Assembly (NCBI GenBank): GCA_900317545.1
Contig: ONHE01000072.1
Span: 1-46,823, forward strand
Length of the DNA: 46,823 nucleotides
DNA from: an uncultured Prevotella sp.
GTDB lineage: Bacteria; Bacteroidota; Bacteroidia; Bacteroidales; Bacteroidaceae
Direction: 5' to 3'
How positions within the stretch are numbered: position 1 is the first letter of the stretch; each line of letters begins with the position of its first letter. Shown here one piece after another: positions 33,130 to 42,300 of the stretch. The position numbers were made by a program, and so were the translations under genes. Under the pieces are notes generated by a model, which worked only from the letters and a program-made list of their open reading frames with translations, made no database searches and was not told the DNA's origin.

Positions 33130-34863
33130 TTACCATCCTGGGTTGTTGTTTCTGATTAATTTGTTGACAGCCAACTCATTGGACGGGATTGGGAAATAGT
33201 TGTAGGCATCGGAAACCTGAAAGTAGGTATAGACGTTTGTCGGTCCAAGCGTCCAGTTCAGGCCGCTCTTTGCCCGTGGTGCCAGTTCTTTCATGTTCTT
33301 CGTGAATTCTCCCCATCTGATGAGGTCAAATCTCCGTGTCATTTCGAAGCAAAGTTCCATGGCGCGTTCATCCTTGACTGCCTGCCGGAAAGCGTTTTCG
33401 TCCAAGCCAGCCAGTTCTGAGATGCCGGCCCGATCTCTCACGGCATTGATACATTGATAGGCCAAGTCGGTGGGTCCGCCGTTCAGTTCGTTCTCGCATT
33501 CTGCCACCATCAGCAAAACGTCCGCATACCTGAGAATCGGGAAGTTGATCAAAGTGTAGTTCTTGTTTTTCTTTCCAGGCTCGTATTCTCGGCGCCATTT
33601 GCCGCACATTCTGCTGTAGTCCACCGTTTCAGTCGTCTTTTCGCGGTCGCCGTAGTTTGCGGATGACTGCGTGTCGCCATAGCTGTAGGACTTGTCCCAG
33701 TACTGGAATTTGACCTCTTCCCGTTTTCCTTTCTCAAAGAGACGGCCATCGACGCCGGCTCCCGCTTTTGACTGCGTATAGGTGAACGGTGCAATGCTCC
33801 AGTTCATTCGGTTGATGTCTTTGTTGGCCACGTATAGTTCATACAGCTTGGGTGTGCTCCAGAAGAAGCAGTAACCATAGCCTGGATCTCTCTTGCCCGT
33901 AATAGACAAGTCGCTTGACAAGTCTGGAGCCTGGATGCCGATCGTATTTCCTACGCGTCCTTCAGAGCGTACGTCGGTGGAATAATCTCCGGCAAACTCT
34001 GCTTCCCAGATGCTTTCCTTTCCGGTCGTGTTGTATTTGTCTGAGCATTGGTCGATAAAAAAGTCCCAGTAATTCGGTGCGAGCGTATGCCCTGCTGTCA
34101 TTACTTTCTGTGCGAACGTGTTGGCTGCGGTGAGATACTCCTTGATCTTGGCGTTGTCTGGGGCAGATCCGTCCCGGAAATGCTCACCTGCTCTGAACAT
34201 ATAAACCCTTGCGAGCATTCCCCATGCGGCCGATTTAGTGACTTTTCCGGGCAGATAACCGATCTCTGCCGCGTTGTTCAGGTCTTCTGCGCTTTCTTCC
34301 ATTTCTTTGCATATAAAGTCATAGATGGTCGCCTTTGGCGTGCGTTCGATCTGCAGTCCTTCGACCGACTGGGTCGAAGAAGTCCTGAACGGCACATCTC
34401 CCCAGCATTCAACAAGGTTGAAGTAATAGAAAGCTCTGAGAAAACGAGCCTCTGCCGTGTAGACCTTCCGTTTGTTCTCATCCATGTTGGGCACTTTCCC
34501 GATCTCCTCCATGAATATGTTGGCGCGATTGATTCCCGAGTACAGGGTGTACCAGAAGGAAGTTACCGCCGGGTCGCTACTGTTTGCATTATTACAAATT
34601 AAGCCTCTTGCCGAAGGTGACCGACCTGCTCCGCCATAGGCTTCAAGGTCATCTCCGCCTGCGAGATAGAAATAATCATTGCCATAGAATGATGTTTGTG
34701 TGAGAATGGCATAGATGCCCTTCAGGAACGACTCTGCCTCCGCTTCTGTCTTGAAATAGTTTCCCGAAGTCGTTCTGGTCGGTTCTTTCTCCAAAAAGTC
34801 GCTGCATGCGCTCAAGGTCATGGCCGCCAGTAAGATAATGACTGATAATTTTATGATTTTCAT
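33130..34863 (-). CDS. susD: SusD-family glycan-binding lipoprotein
   Basis: Outer-membrane lipoprotein that forms the lid over the SusC transporter and helps bind the glycan. The signal ends in TLSAC with Cys20 as lipid anchor, followed by SDFLEKEP, the standard SusD opening. The SusD/RagB fold shows as helical TPR-like segments (YSGINRANIFMEEI, EARFLRAFYYFNLVECWGDVPF), then KDERAMELCFEMTRRFDLIRWG and the C-terminal NYFPIPSNEL. 577 residues is normal. It lies 21 nt after susC in the same transcript. Confidence 0.96.
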   Translation of the reverse strand: MKIIKLSVIILLAAMTLSACSDFLEKEPTRTTSGNYFKTEAEAESFLKGIYAILTQTSFYGNDYFYLAGGDDLEAYGGAGRSPSARGLICNNANSSDPAVTSFWYTLYSGINRANIFMEEIGKVPNMDENKRKVYTAEARFLRAFYYFNLVECWGDVPFRTSSTQSVEGLQIERTPKATIYDFICKEMEESAEDLNNAAEIGYLPGKVTKSAAWGMLARVYMFRAGEHFRDGSAPDNAKIKEYLTAANTFAQKVMTAGHTLAPNYWDFFIDQCSDKYNTTGKESIWEAEFAGDYSTDVRSEGRVGNTIGIQAPDLSSDLSITGKRDPGYGYCFFWSTPKLYELYVANKDINRMNWSIAPFTYTQSKAGAGVDGRLFEKGKREEVKFQYWDKSYSYGDTQSSANYGDREKTTETVDYSRMCGKWRREYEPGKKNKNYTLINFPILRYADVLLMVAECENELNGGPTDLAYQCINAVRDRAGISELAGLDENAFRQAVKDERAMELCFEMTRRFDLIRWGEFTKNMKELAPRAKSGLNWTLGPTNVYTYFQVSDAYNYFPIPSNELAVNKLIRNNNPGW

Positions 34864-34884
34864 AATGATGTCTGCCTTTTATGT

Positions 34885-37800
34885 TTAGAAACCTAAATTA
34901 ACACCGAAACTGAAGCTGCGGGCTCTCGGATAGGCTGAGAAGTCAAGTCCTGGAGTCAAAGCACTGTCCTTGATGGACACTTCGGGGTCGTATCCGCTGT
35001 AATTGTCAAAGGAGAAAAGATTCTGAGCAGCGAAGTAGATGCGCAGATTATCGATACCTGCCCGACTGGTGATTGTCTTCGGCAGGGTGTAGCCAAAGGT
35101 GAGGGTCTTCAGGCGAAGGAAGGATCCGTCTTCGATGATTCTTGATGAGAAAACACGGTTCGAGCTCGACGAAGTCGCTCTTGGGATGTCGCTGGTCGGA
35201 TTGTCAAAGGTCCAACGATTGGCATAGCTGGCATACTGGTTGAGATCTCTGGCTCTGTTCCATGAACTTTCAAACATCAGTTTGTTGGCATTGAGGATGT
35301 CATTGCCGTATGACCATTGGAAGAAAATGCTGAGGTCAAAGCCGCGCCATTCAAAGTTGTTGGTGAATCCTCCGGTGTGTATTGGCAGTCCGTTACCGAT
35401 CACCGTGCAGTCGTTGCCGTCGATGGTTCCGTCTCCGTTGATATCACGATATTTCGGCATACCTGGCTGCGTGTTTGCCTCCGATGTGTAATGGGGCACG
35501 TTCGACTTCAGGGTATAAGTTTCTCCCGACTTGAGGAAGTCATCCAACTTGTAAGTCCCGTCATAGATATAACCGTACATCGATCCCATCGACTGGCCCA
35601 CTCGGGCGATATAGCTCGTCTGCGCATTGAAGTTCTGATCGAACTGGGCCGAGGTCAGGAGGGCCGTCTGATCTTCTGCCAAAGCCAGCACCCGGTTCTG
35701 GTTGAACGCAATATTGAAATTGCTGGACCACAGGAAGTTCTTGGTCTTGATGTTCGTTGTGTTCAGCGTGATCTCGATACCGCGGTTACGGACCTTTCCG
35801 ATATTCTTCATCGCACTGATGAATCCGGAAGACAGCGGCAGACTGGACTCCAAGAGCAGGTCGCGTGTGGTCTTGTTATAGAGGTCTACGGTCAGTGAGA
35901 TGCGGTCCTTCAGGAATCCTAAATCGAATCCCAAGTCCCATTGTTCGGTTGTCTCCCATTTCAGGTCCTTGTTCGGAATCGAAGTTGGGACCATGCCCAC
36001 GTTGCTGTTATCATTGTTATATGGATATACGCCACTCGGAATGCTGCCCAGCGAGACCAAGTCTCCGCGTCTGTCTTTCAACAGTTCATAGATGCTGTAG
36101 GTGTCGTATTCGCCGACACGGTTGTTGCCGGTGAGACCCCAGCTCAGGCGGATCTTACCCGAGTTCAGCACCTTGCGCATGGGCTTCATGAACGGTTCTT
36201 CGGTGAAGTTCCAGGCCAATGATCCTGACGGGAAATAACCGAAGCGGTTGCTGTCACGGAATTTGGAACTTCCATCAGCGCGCATCGTCGCCGTTGCATA
36301 ATACTTTGACTTATAGTTATAGTTGAAACGTCCGAAATAGGAAATCATTGACCAGGACGACTTGTTCGACCTTGTAATCGTCGGAGTACCGTCACTCATG
36401 CCGGCCATGCCTAATGATTCATTCGGGATCTTGATGGTTTTGAATTGATAATATTCATAGTCTGAGTTCTGGAAAGACAGGCCGACCATCGTGTTGATAT
36501 AGTGTTTCTTGTTGAAATTGGTCTGCCATGTCAGCGTGTTTTCGTTGAGCCATGTGGAGCGCTTTGCACGTGTGACCTGCGCGTTGACTTTCTCCGTGGA
36601 GGTGCGTCCGCCGTAACGGGTCTTCGAATTGTTGAAGTTGTCGTTTTCCCAGCGTGTGTCGGTATAGCCGCCGGATACCTTCAGGCGCAATCCTTTGCGC
36701 AACTCGTACTCTACATAGCCGTTGAACTGGATGAAAGTCGTGACACGCTTGTTGTACTCATTGTTGAGCGACATGATCGGGTTGAAGCGATAGTCGTTTG
36801 TATTGTTGACATCCTCGTCGGTCGCATTTTCAACGAGCGAATGCAAGGGCAGCCCAGGCTGTGTGACGGGACGATATCCCCAAACGCTGTAGAACAAGTT
36901 GTTCATGCCCGACCAGGACGACTGCGAGGGTGAAGCGCCCATCTGTTTGGTCTGCGAATAGTTGACGTTGAGGTTGATCTTGAGTTTCTTCTTGGTCACG
37001 GTAGATCCCAAACGTCCTTGCAGACGGTTATAGTTGGAGTTGAGCACGATACCGTCCTGGTCATAATAAGACATGGAAGCGTTATATCTTACGCCTTCGC
37101 TGCCGCCGTTGAGGCTGATGTTATGGCTCTGCAGCGGTGCCGACTGGAAGATCATGTCCTGCCAGTTGTACTGTTCAATGTTGCGGTAATCATCCAGTGT
37201 CCACTGCTTTCCTTCATGGAGCGCAAGGTAAGTGTCGGCCACGGTTGTAGGATACATCTCGTTCTGAAGGCCTACAAACTGATAGGCGTTCATCATCGGA
37301 ATCTTACGGGTGATGACCTGCCAGCCGATCGAACCGTCATAGCTGATCTTCGGCTTGCCCACCTGACCGCTCTTCGTCGTGATCATGATGACGCCATTGG
37401 CACCTCGGGCACCGTAGATAGCTGTAGCCGACGCATCCTTCAATACGTCGATTGATGCGATATCCGACGGATTGATGGAACTGGCGATGGTCGGATCTTC
37501 CACCGGGAATCCGTCAACCACATAGAGTGGGGAGTTCTCCTGTGTGAGCGAGTTGTTGCCTCGGATCACGATGTTCATCGTTCCGCCGGGCATACCTTCG
37601 TTCGAAGACACGTTCACGCCGGCCAAACGGCCGCCTAAGGTCTGGTCGAATGAAGCCACCGGCGTGCTGACCAGCGAGCTGACATCGGCTTTTGCGACAG
37701 CCCCGGTCAGGTCTTTCTTGCGCACTTCCTGATAACCGATGACCATTACTTCGTCCAGCATCTTGTTGTCTTCCAGCAGGGTGATCGTCATCAGTTTGCC

Positions 37801-38076
37801 GGGAGTGGCTTTCTGTTCCTGGGTGACATAGCCCAAGAATGAGAACTGAAGGATCGCATTATGCTGATCCAGTTGGATGGAGAACCCGCCGTTCAGATCG
37901 GTGACCACGCCGGCCGACTTGCCTTTCACAAGCACACTCACGCCGGGCATGCCTTCGCCGGTTTCGTCTTTCACGACTCCGGTCACTTTGTTTTGGGCAA
38001 ATGTCGCTAACACTGACAGCATCAGCAGAAACGAAAGGATGCCCCTTTTCGGGTTAAGTTTTGATTTTTTATCCAT
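34885..38076 (-). CDS. susC: SusC-family TonB-dependent transporter
   Basis: Outer-membrane transporter that imports oligosaccharides with TonB energy. It has a signal peptide (about residues 1-27), then a carboxypeptidase-D-like domain (NKVTGVVKDETGEGMPGVSVLVKG, about 28-110) and the plug, with LYVVDGFPV and the ATAIYGARGANGVIMITTK block. About 800 residues of beta barrel follow, ending in FGVNLGF with a terminal aromatic. At 1063 residues it has the usual length. It is the first gene of the seven-gene PUL operon. The -7 motif lies at 38119-38126, and candidate regulator sites lie between it and the divergent gene at 38323. Confidence 0.97.
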   Translation of the reverse strand: MDKKSKLNPKRGILSFLLMLSVLATFAQNKVTGVVKDETGEGMPGVSVLVKGKSAGVVTDLNGGFSIQLDQHNAILQFSFLGYVTQEQKATPGKLMTITLLEDNKMLDEVMVIGYQEVRKKDLTGAVAKADVSSLVSTPVASFDQTLGGRLAGVNVSSNEGMPGGTMNIVIRGNNSLTQENSPLYVVDGFPVEDPTIASSINPSDIASIDVLKDASATAIYGARGANGVIMITTKSGQVGKPKISYDGSIGWQVITRKIPMMNAYQFVGLQNEMYPTTVADTYLALHEGKQWTLDDYRNIEQYNWQDMIFQSAPLQSHNISLNGGSEGVRYNASMSYYDQDGIVLNSNYNRLQGRLGSTVTKKKLKINLNVNYSQTKQMGASPSQSSWSGMNNLFYSVWGYRPVTQPGLPLHSLVENATDEDVNNTNDYRFNPIMSLNNEYNKRVTTFIQFNGYVEYELRKGLRLKVSGGYTDTRWENDNFNNSKTRYGGRTSTEKVNAQVTRAKRSTWLNENTLTWQTNFNKKHYINTMVGLSFQNSDYEYYQFKTIKIPNESLGMAGMSDGTPTITRSNKSSWSMISYFGRFNYNYKSKYYATATMRADGSSKFRDSNRFGYFPSGSLAWNFTEEPFMKPMRKVLNSGKIRLSWGLTGNNRVGEYDTYSIYELLKDRRGDLVSLGSIPSGVYPYNNDNSNVGMVPTSIPNKDLKWETTEQWDLGFDLGFLKDRISLTVDLYNKTTRDLLLESSLPLSSGFISAMKNIGKVRNRGIEITLNTTNIKTKNFLWSSNFNIAFNQNRVLALAEDQTALLTSAQFDQNFNAQTSYIARVGQSMGSMYGYIYDGTYKLDDFLKSGETYTLKSNVPHYTSEANTQPGMPKYRDINGDGTIDGNDCTVIGNGLPIHTGGFTNNFEWRGFDLSIFFQWSYGNDILNANKLMFESSWNRARDLNQYASYANRWTFDNPTSDIPRATSSSSNRVFSSRIIEDGSFLRLKTLTFGYTLPKTITSRAGIDNLRIYFAAQNLFSFDNYSGYDPEVSIKDSALTPGLDFSAYPRARSFSFGVNLGF

Positions 38077-38118
38077 ATTACGTAGTTAATAGATTGTTGT
38101 ACAGCTTAAATCTCGATG

Positions 38119-38126
38119 CAAATATA
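38119..38126 (-). promoter_or_regulatory. -7 promoter motif TATATTTG for the PUL operon
   Basis: Exact TAnnTTTG match on the - strand, 42 nt before the susC start codon. No -33 TTTG is seen at standard spacing, as expected for a promoter needing an activator. Confidence 0.55.
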
Positions 38127-38157
38127 GATATATTATGAATAGGTCATGGCCACTAAA

Positions 38158-38242
38158 TGTTCATATTAGTTCAAATTTCGTCCAGCGTGAATGAATTTTT
38201 TCGCTATTTGAACGATTTGTACGAAAACTGAATTTGTTCATA
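38158..38242. promoter_or_regulatory. Candidate HTCS operator sites between susC and the divergent gene
   Basis: The perfect 8-mer TGTTCATA occurs twice, at 38158-38165 and 38235-38242. Between them lies a perfect inverted repeat, GTTCAAAT (38169-38176) and ATTTGAAC (38206-38213). All lie upstream of both divergent -7 motifs, where an AraC-type activator would bind. The assignment to the HTCS is inferred from position only. Confidence 0.45.
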
Positions 38243-38274
38243 CTTTATTGGACACATCTTATCTCTTAATGATG

Positions 38275-38282
38275 TATCTTTG
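38275..38282 (+). promoter_or_regulatory. -7 promoter motif TATCTTTG for the solo module protein
   Basis: Exact TAnnTTTG match 40 nt before the start at 38323, facing away from susC and sharing the same regulatory region. Confidence 0.55.
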
Positions 38283-38322
38283 CGAGCAGTAAATAATAAA
38301 CAACATTTTAAACCTTTTTGTT

Positions 38323-39168
38323 ATGATGAAGACTTTTACACGATTTGCAGCCGTCATATGTGCTGCCTTGGCTTACACAGCCAGCATGAATGCCCAGACT
38401 GCCAAGACTTGGGACTTTACGGTCATGAGTGAAGCTGATAAAGCCGCGTTCGAAGCGAACATTGCCAAGGGCGGCGAATGGATGGTGGATAAGAATTGGT
38501 GGTACAATCTCAAAGCCGTCGGACAGAACAGCAAGGACGTGGTGGCTTATGCCGACCTGTATAAAGAGACGGCGACAAAGCCGCTTTATACGGATCTGGC
38601 TACGAAAGCCGAACCGGATTACACCAAGGGATTGCATTTCGGCTTATGGGCTAATGGCGACGAGTCAACTCCTGCCTCAACCTCTGCCATCTACAAGAAC
38701 TTCAAGATCCAGAGCGACAAGCCAAGGATTTATCTTGCAGCTACGAATATAATCATCGTGATCCCTAACTTGGTGGCAGGCGATGTTGTCGAGGTGACCA
38801 TGGCTGGCAATACGACTACTGAAGCACGCTACTTGACCTCGATGAACCTGACACCGGCCTTCAAGCCGCAGGAATCCGGTTTCAACTTGAAGTTCACCCG
38901 CAAATCAAAGGTTGTGAAAGACGGTAATGTCGTGCTGCGTTCCAACGGCGGATGCTACGTCTATGACATCACCGTCAAGGACAAGGACGGCAATGTCAAG
39001 CCGAAGGATGCCGTCGCCACGGGCATTAAGACGGTGACAACGGCCGTCAGCGGCCTGAAATCCGGGGATTACAAGGTTTATGATCTCAGCGGACGCTGTG
39101 TCGGGCTCGACCTGAATCAGCTACCCAAGGGCATCTACATCGTCAATGGCCGAAAGGTCGTGAAGTGA
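38323..39168 (+). CDS. Secreted protein consisting of the KTWDF module (281 aa)
   Basis: Function unknown. It has a signal peptide (to about residue 25, ASMNAQ), then KTWDFTVMSEADKAAF at the mature N-terminus, TKGLHFGLWANG, a beta-rich core (IIIVIPNLVAGDVVEVTMAGNTTTEARYL) and VVKDGNVVLRSNGG-YVYDITVKDKDGN. The tail YDLSGRCV to KGIYIVNGRKVVK resembles a C-terminal sorting tail. The same order of motifs makes up the last 240 or so residues of the beta-helix protein at 23881-26274. It is divergent from susC and shares its control region, so it is probably induced with the PUL. A carbohydrate-binding role is a guess. The start may be the second of two Met codons. Confidence 0.8.
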   Translation: MMKTFTRFAAVICAALAYTASMNAQTAKTWDFTVMSEADKAAFEANIAKGGEWMVDKNWWYNLKAVGQNSKDVVAYADLYKETATKPLYTDLATKAEPDYTKGLHFGLWANGDESTPASTSAIYKNFKIQSDKPRIYLAATNIIIVIPNLVAGDVVEVTMAGNTTTEARYLTSMNLTPAFKPQESGFNLKFTRKSKVVKDGNVVLRSNGGCYVYDITVKDKDGNVKPKDAVATGIKTVTTAVSGLKSGDYKVYDLSGRCVGLDLNQLPKGIYIVNGRKVVK

Positions 39169-39185
39169 TGCAGCGCAGAAGTGAG

Positions 39186-39210
39186 CCTGCATCGGCGCAC
39201 TCGATGCAGG
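39186..39210 (+). terminator. Hairpin just after the solo module gene
   Basis: Perfect 9-bp stem CCTGCATCG (39186-39194) with CGATGCAGG (39202-39210) and a 7-nt loop, followed by TTCTTC. A weak first stop for the + transcript. Confidence 0.45.
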
Positions 39211-39264
39211 TTCTTCATGGCAGGAACAGTAGTTTCTCGATAAAATAAATTTTGGTTATGTGCA

Positions 39265-39300
39265 ACGGCTGGCTGCTGTGATGGCAGTCGGCCGTTCTTT
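39265..39300 (+). terminator. Terminator between the solo module gene and the HTCS gene
   Basis: ACGGCTGGCTGC (39265-39276) pairs with GCAGTCGGCCGT (39284-39295), with two positions that pair as G-U in RNA, a 7-nt loop and a TTCTTTT tail. It lies in the gap where the two genes converge. Confidence 0.65.
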
Positions 39301-39301
39301 T

Positions 39302-39312
39302 GCTATCCTTTC
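39302..39312 (-). repeat. Solitary copy of the 22-bp family core
   Basis: GCTATCCTTTC is identical over 11 nt to the core of the unit at 43872-43893 and, on the other strand, to array A (GAAAGGATAGC). It lies in the gap after the HTCS stop codon, without visible tandem neighbours. Confidence 0.4.
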
Positions 39313-39321
39313 AGAGGGTTT

Positions 39322-42300
39322 TCATTCCGCTTCTTCCTTCTCTGTCTCCATGTGATCAGCATTTCTGAAGAGCGACGGCTGCTGCTTGTAGGCATCCTTG
39401 AAACACTTGCAGAAGTAGCGTGGACTGGAGAATCCGTTCATGTAACTGATCTCGGAGATGCTCAGTTCGGGATGATTGCGCAGCATGTCGGCCGCTTTCC
39501 GGAGCCGCATGTTCAGGATGAAGCCTTTCGGAGTCTGCCCTGTGAGCGTCCGCCACTTGTTGAACAGCGTGGTCCTTGACATGAACATCTCCTGCGCGAA
39601 GGTCTCTACGTTGAAGCCGGGATCACTGTAATGCTTGTCGATGATCTTCATGGCGCGGTCGAGTAGATCCTTGTCAAGCGGGTTTGTGGCAAGCAGGTCG
39701 GCCTCCGTATGCGGATGTTCGCTGAACTTGCGCTGCAGCATCCGGCGCGAATTGACCAAGTTGTTGCAGCGCGAAACAAGCAGATCGTTGTTGAAGGGCT
39801 TTGTGATGTAGTCATCGGCACCCGTCTTCAGGCCTTCGATCGCTTGCTCGGCTGCCGTCCGGGCGGTCAGCAGCACCACGGGGATGTGGCAGATGGAGAA
39901 GTCCTGTTTGATGGCCCGGCACAGCTCCGTGCCCGAGAGGTTGGGCATGAGAATGTCACTCAGCACGATGTCCGGCATCTCGTCCTTGACCATCTCCAAT
40001 CCCTCCTGCCCGTCGACGGCAGTCAGGCAACGGTAGTAGGGGCTGAATATGGTCACCAAAAGCTCCCGGATGTCATCGTTGTCCTCCACGATGAGGATCG
40101 AGGTGCTGTTGCTCTTGTTGTCCAAGTCCTGTTCCCTTCCTTGTTTTTCGGTGTGCTTGCCGTGCTCCTGTACTTGCCGCCCCGTCGGCTCGATGATCTT
40201 TTCGGCAATGATCTCCTCCGCGCTGAAGTGGCTGTTGCCCTGTGGCAGCGTCACGGTGAAGGTCGTTCCCCGGTTCAGTTCCGAGTCAACGCGTATTGTG
40301 CCGTGATGGAGCTCGACGATCTCCTTGGTCAGATGCAGTCCGATGCCGGTGCCGATGGCGGCGAGTGACTCGATCTGTTCGGCTTGATAGAAGCGGTTGA
40401 AGACGCGATCCAAGTCTTTCGGGGCGATGCCGTTGCCGGTGTCGGCCACGGACAGATAGCCCCTCTGCCCGTCGCATCTGACGGAGATGGTGACCGTGCC
40501 TCCCTGCGGCGTGTGCTTCAGGGCATTGGAGATCAGGTTGCTGACCACCTTTTGCATCTGCTTGCGGTCAAACCAGAGCCTGAAGGCACTGTCGCTCCGG
40601 AAGACGAGGTTGATGTCCTTGCTGACGGCATATTCCTTGAAGAGCATGCTGATGTTCTGCACGAAGAGCACGAAGTCCTGCTCTTGCACCTTCAGTCGGG
40701 CGTGCGCTTGCTCCTGCTTGCGGAAGTCGAGCAGCTCGCTGATCAGTTCCTTGAGCTGACTGCTGTTCTGATAGATGCTGACGACTTTATTGTAGAGGTT
40801 GGCCGAGAGATCCTTTGAGTGGAGTAGCAGTTCCGTCAGACCGGTGATCACCGTCACCGGTGTGCGGATCTCGTGGGAGACATTTGTGAAGAAGCGGAGC
40901 TTCGACTGGTTCTGTTCCTCGACGTCCCTGACATGTTGCTGCTCATACTTCAGCGATTCGGCCAGTCGGATTCGGTTGCGGTATTCGCGCACGATCCAGC
41001 CGACGATCAATGCCGTCAGGAGGAAGTAGAGGATGTAGGCCCACCACGACAGATACCATGGGGGCAGGATGGTGATCATCAGCCGGGCCACCGGAACGTC
41101 CTCCCGCTTCGACTTGATCTCAAGTGTATAGTTGCCCGGTCCTAAGCCGATGAACTCCTGCTGCATCTGTCCCGAGCGCAGGGGGGTCCAGTGATCCGAA
41201 GACCCTTCCAAGCGATAGAGCAGCCGGGAGGCATTTGCCTTGATGTAATTGGATGTACTGTACTCGATGCTGAACACCGCCTGATTGTGCGCCAGCACGA
41301 TTTTGTCCGTGTGACTCAGCGTGTTTTTCAGGATGCCGGTGGCGTCTCCGGGTGTGATCTCGTGTCCGTTGACAAACAGGCGTGAGAATCCCAATCGGTA
41401 GGGCTTGGTTGTCTTGTAGAGGCTCTTTTCCCTGAACGACACCATGCCCTGCACCCCTCCTACGAACACTTCGCCGTCGCGGGTCAGATAGAGGGCGTTC
41501 TCGTTGGCCGTGGCCAGTGGGAATCCGCTCTCGCGATCGTAGTTTCGGAAAGTCCGGGCCTGCGTGTCGAAGACCGAGAAGCCATGGTTGGTGATCAGCA
41601 GCAGATCCTTGTTGCTCAGCGAGGAGGGGACAGCGGTGTAGACGCAGTCGGCATCGAGCCCTTCGTGCTCGCCGTAGTTGATGAATGAGGCCGTGTGTTC
41701 CGACCAGAGATCAATGCCGCTGTTGGCCGTCGAAAACCAGATCCGTCCCAGCTTGTCCTCCATGATGTTGTTGATGTTGTTGCAGCTCAGCGATCCCGGT
41801 TGTTTCGAGTTGGCGAAGTGGCGGTAGGTTCCGCGTCGCAGGTCATAACAGTAGACGCCCTTCACGTCAGTCGCTATCCATAGCCGTTGCTGCCGGTCAA
41901 CGCACAGGCTCGGTATGATCATCAAGCGCTCCTTGGGCAGCAGGCGTGTGAACGTCCCTTTCTCGGGATCCATCCGGGCCACCCCTTCCTGCGTGGCGAT
42001 GTAGAGATATTTGCCGTAGGGGACGATGTCGCGCACGATGTCCGATGGCAGGGAGTACGCGTCACCTTTCATGTGTCGGTAGACGGTCGTCCGTCCCGTC
42101 GCGAGATCTATGCGGTCCAAGCCGCCCAAATGCGTGCCGATCCACATGGTATGGCGCGATTGGTCGAAGTAGATTGCTTTCAGATTGTTCTGCGAGACCA
42201 TGGATCCGGGATAGCGATGCCACGTGAACCGATGAGTCCGGCGGTTGTAGATGTTGAGTCCGCCGCCCTCGGTACAGATCCACAGGTTGCCCTTTTCGTC

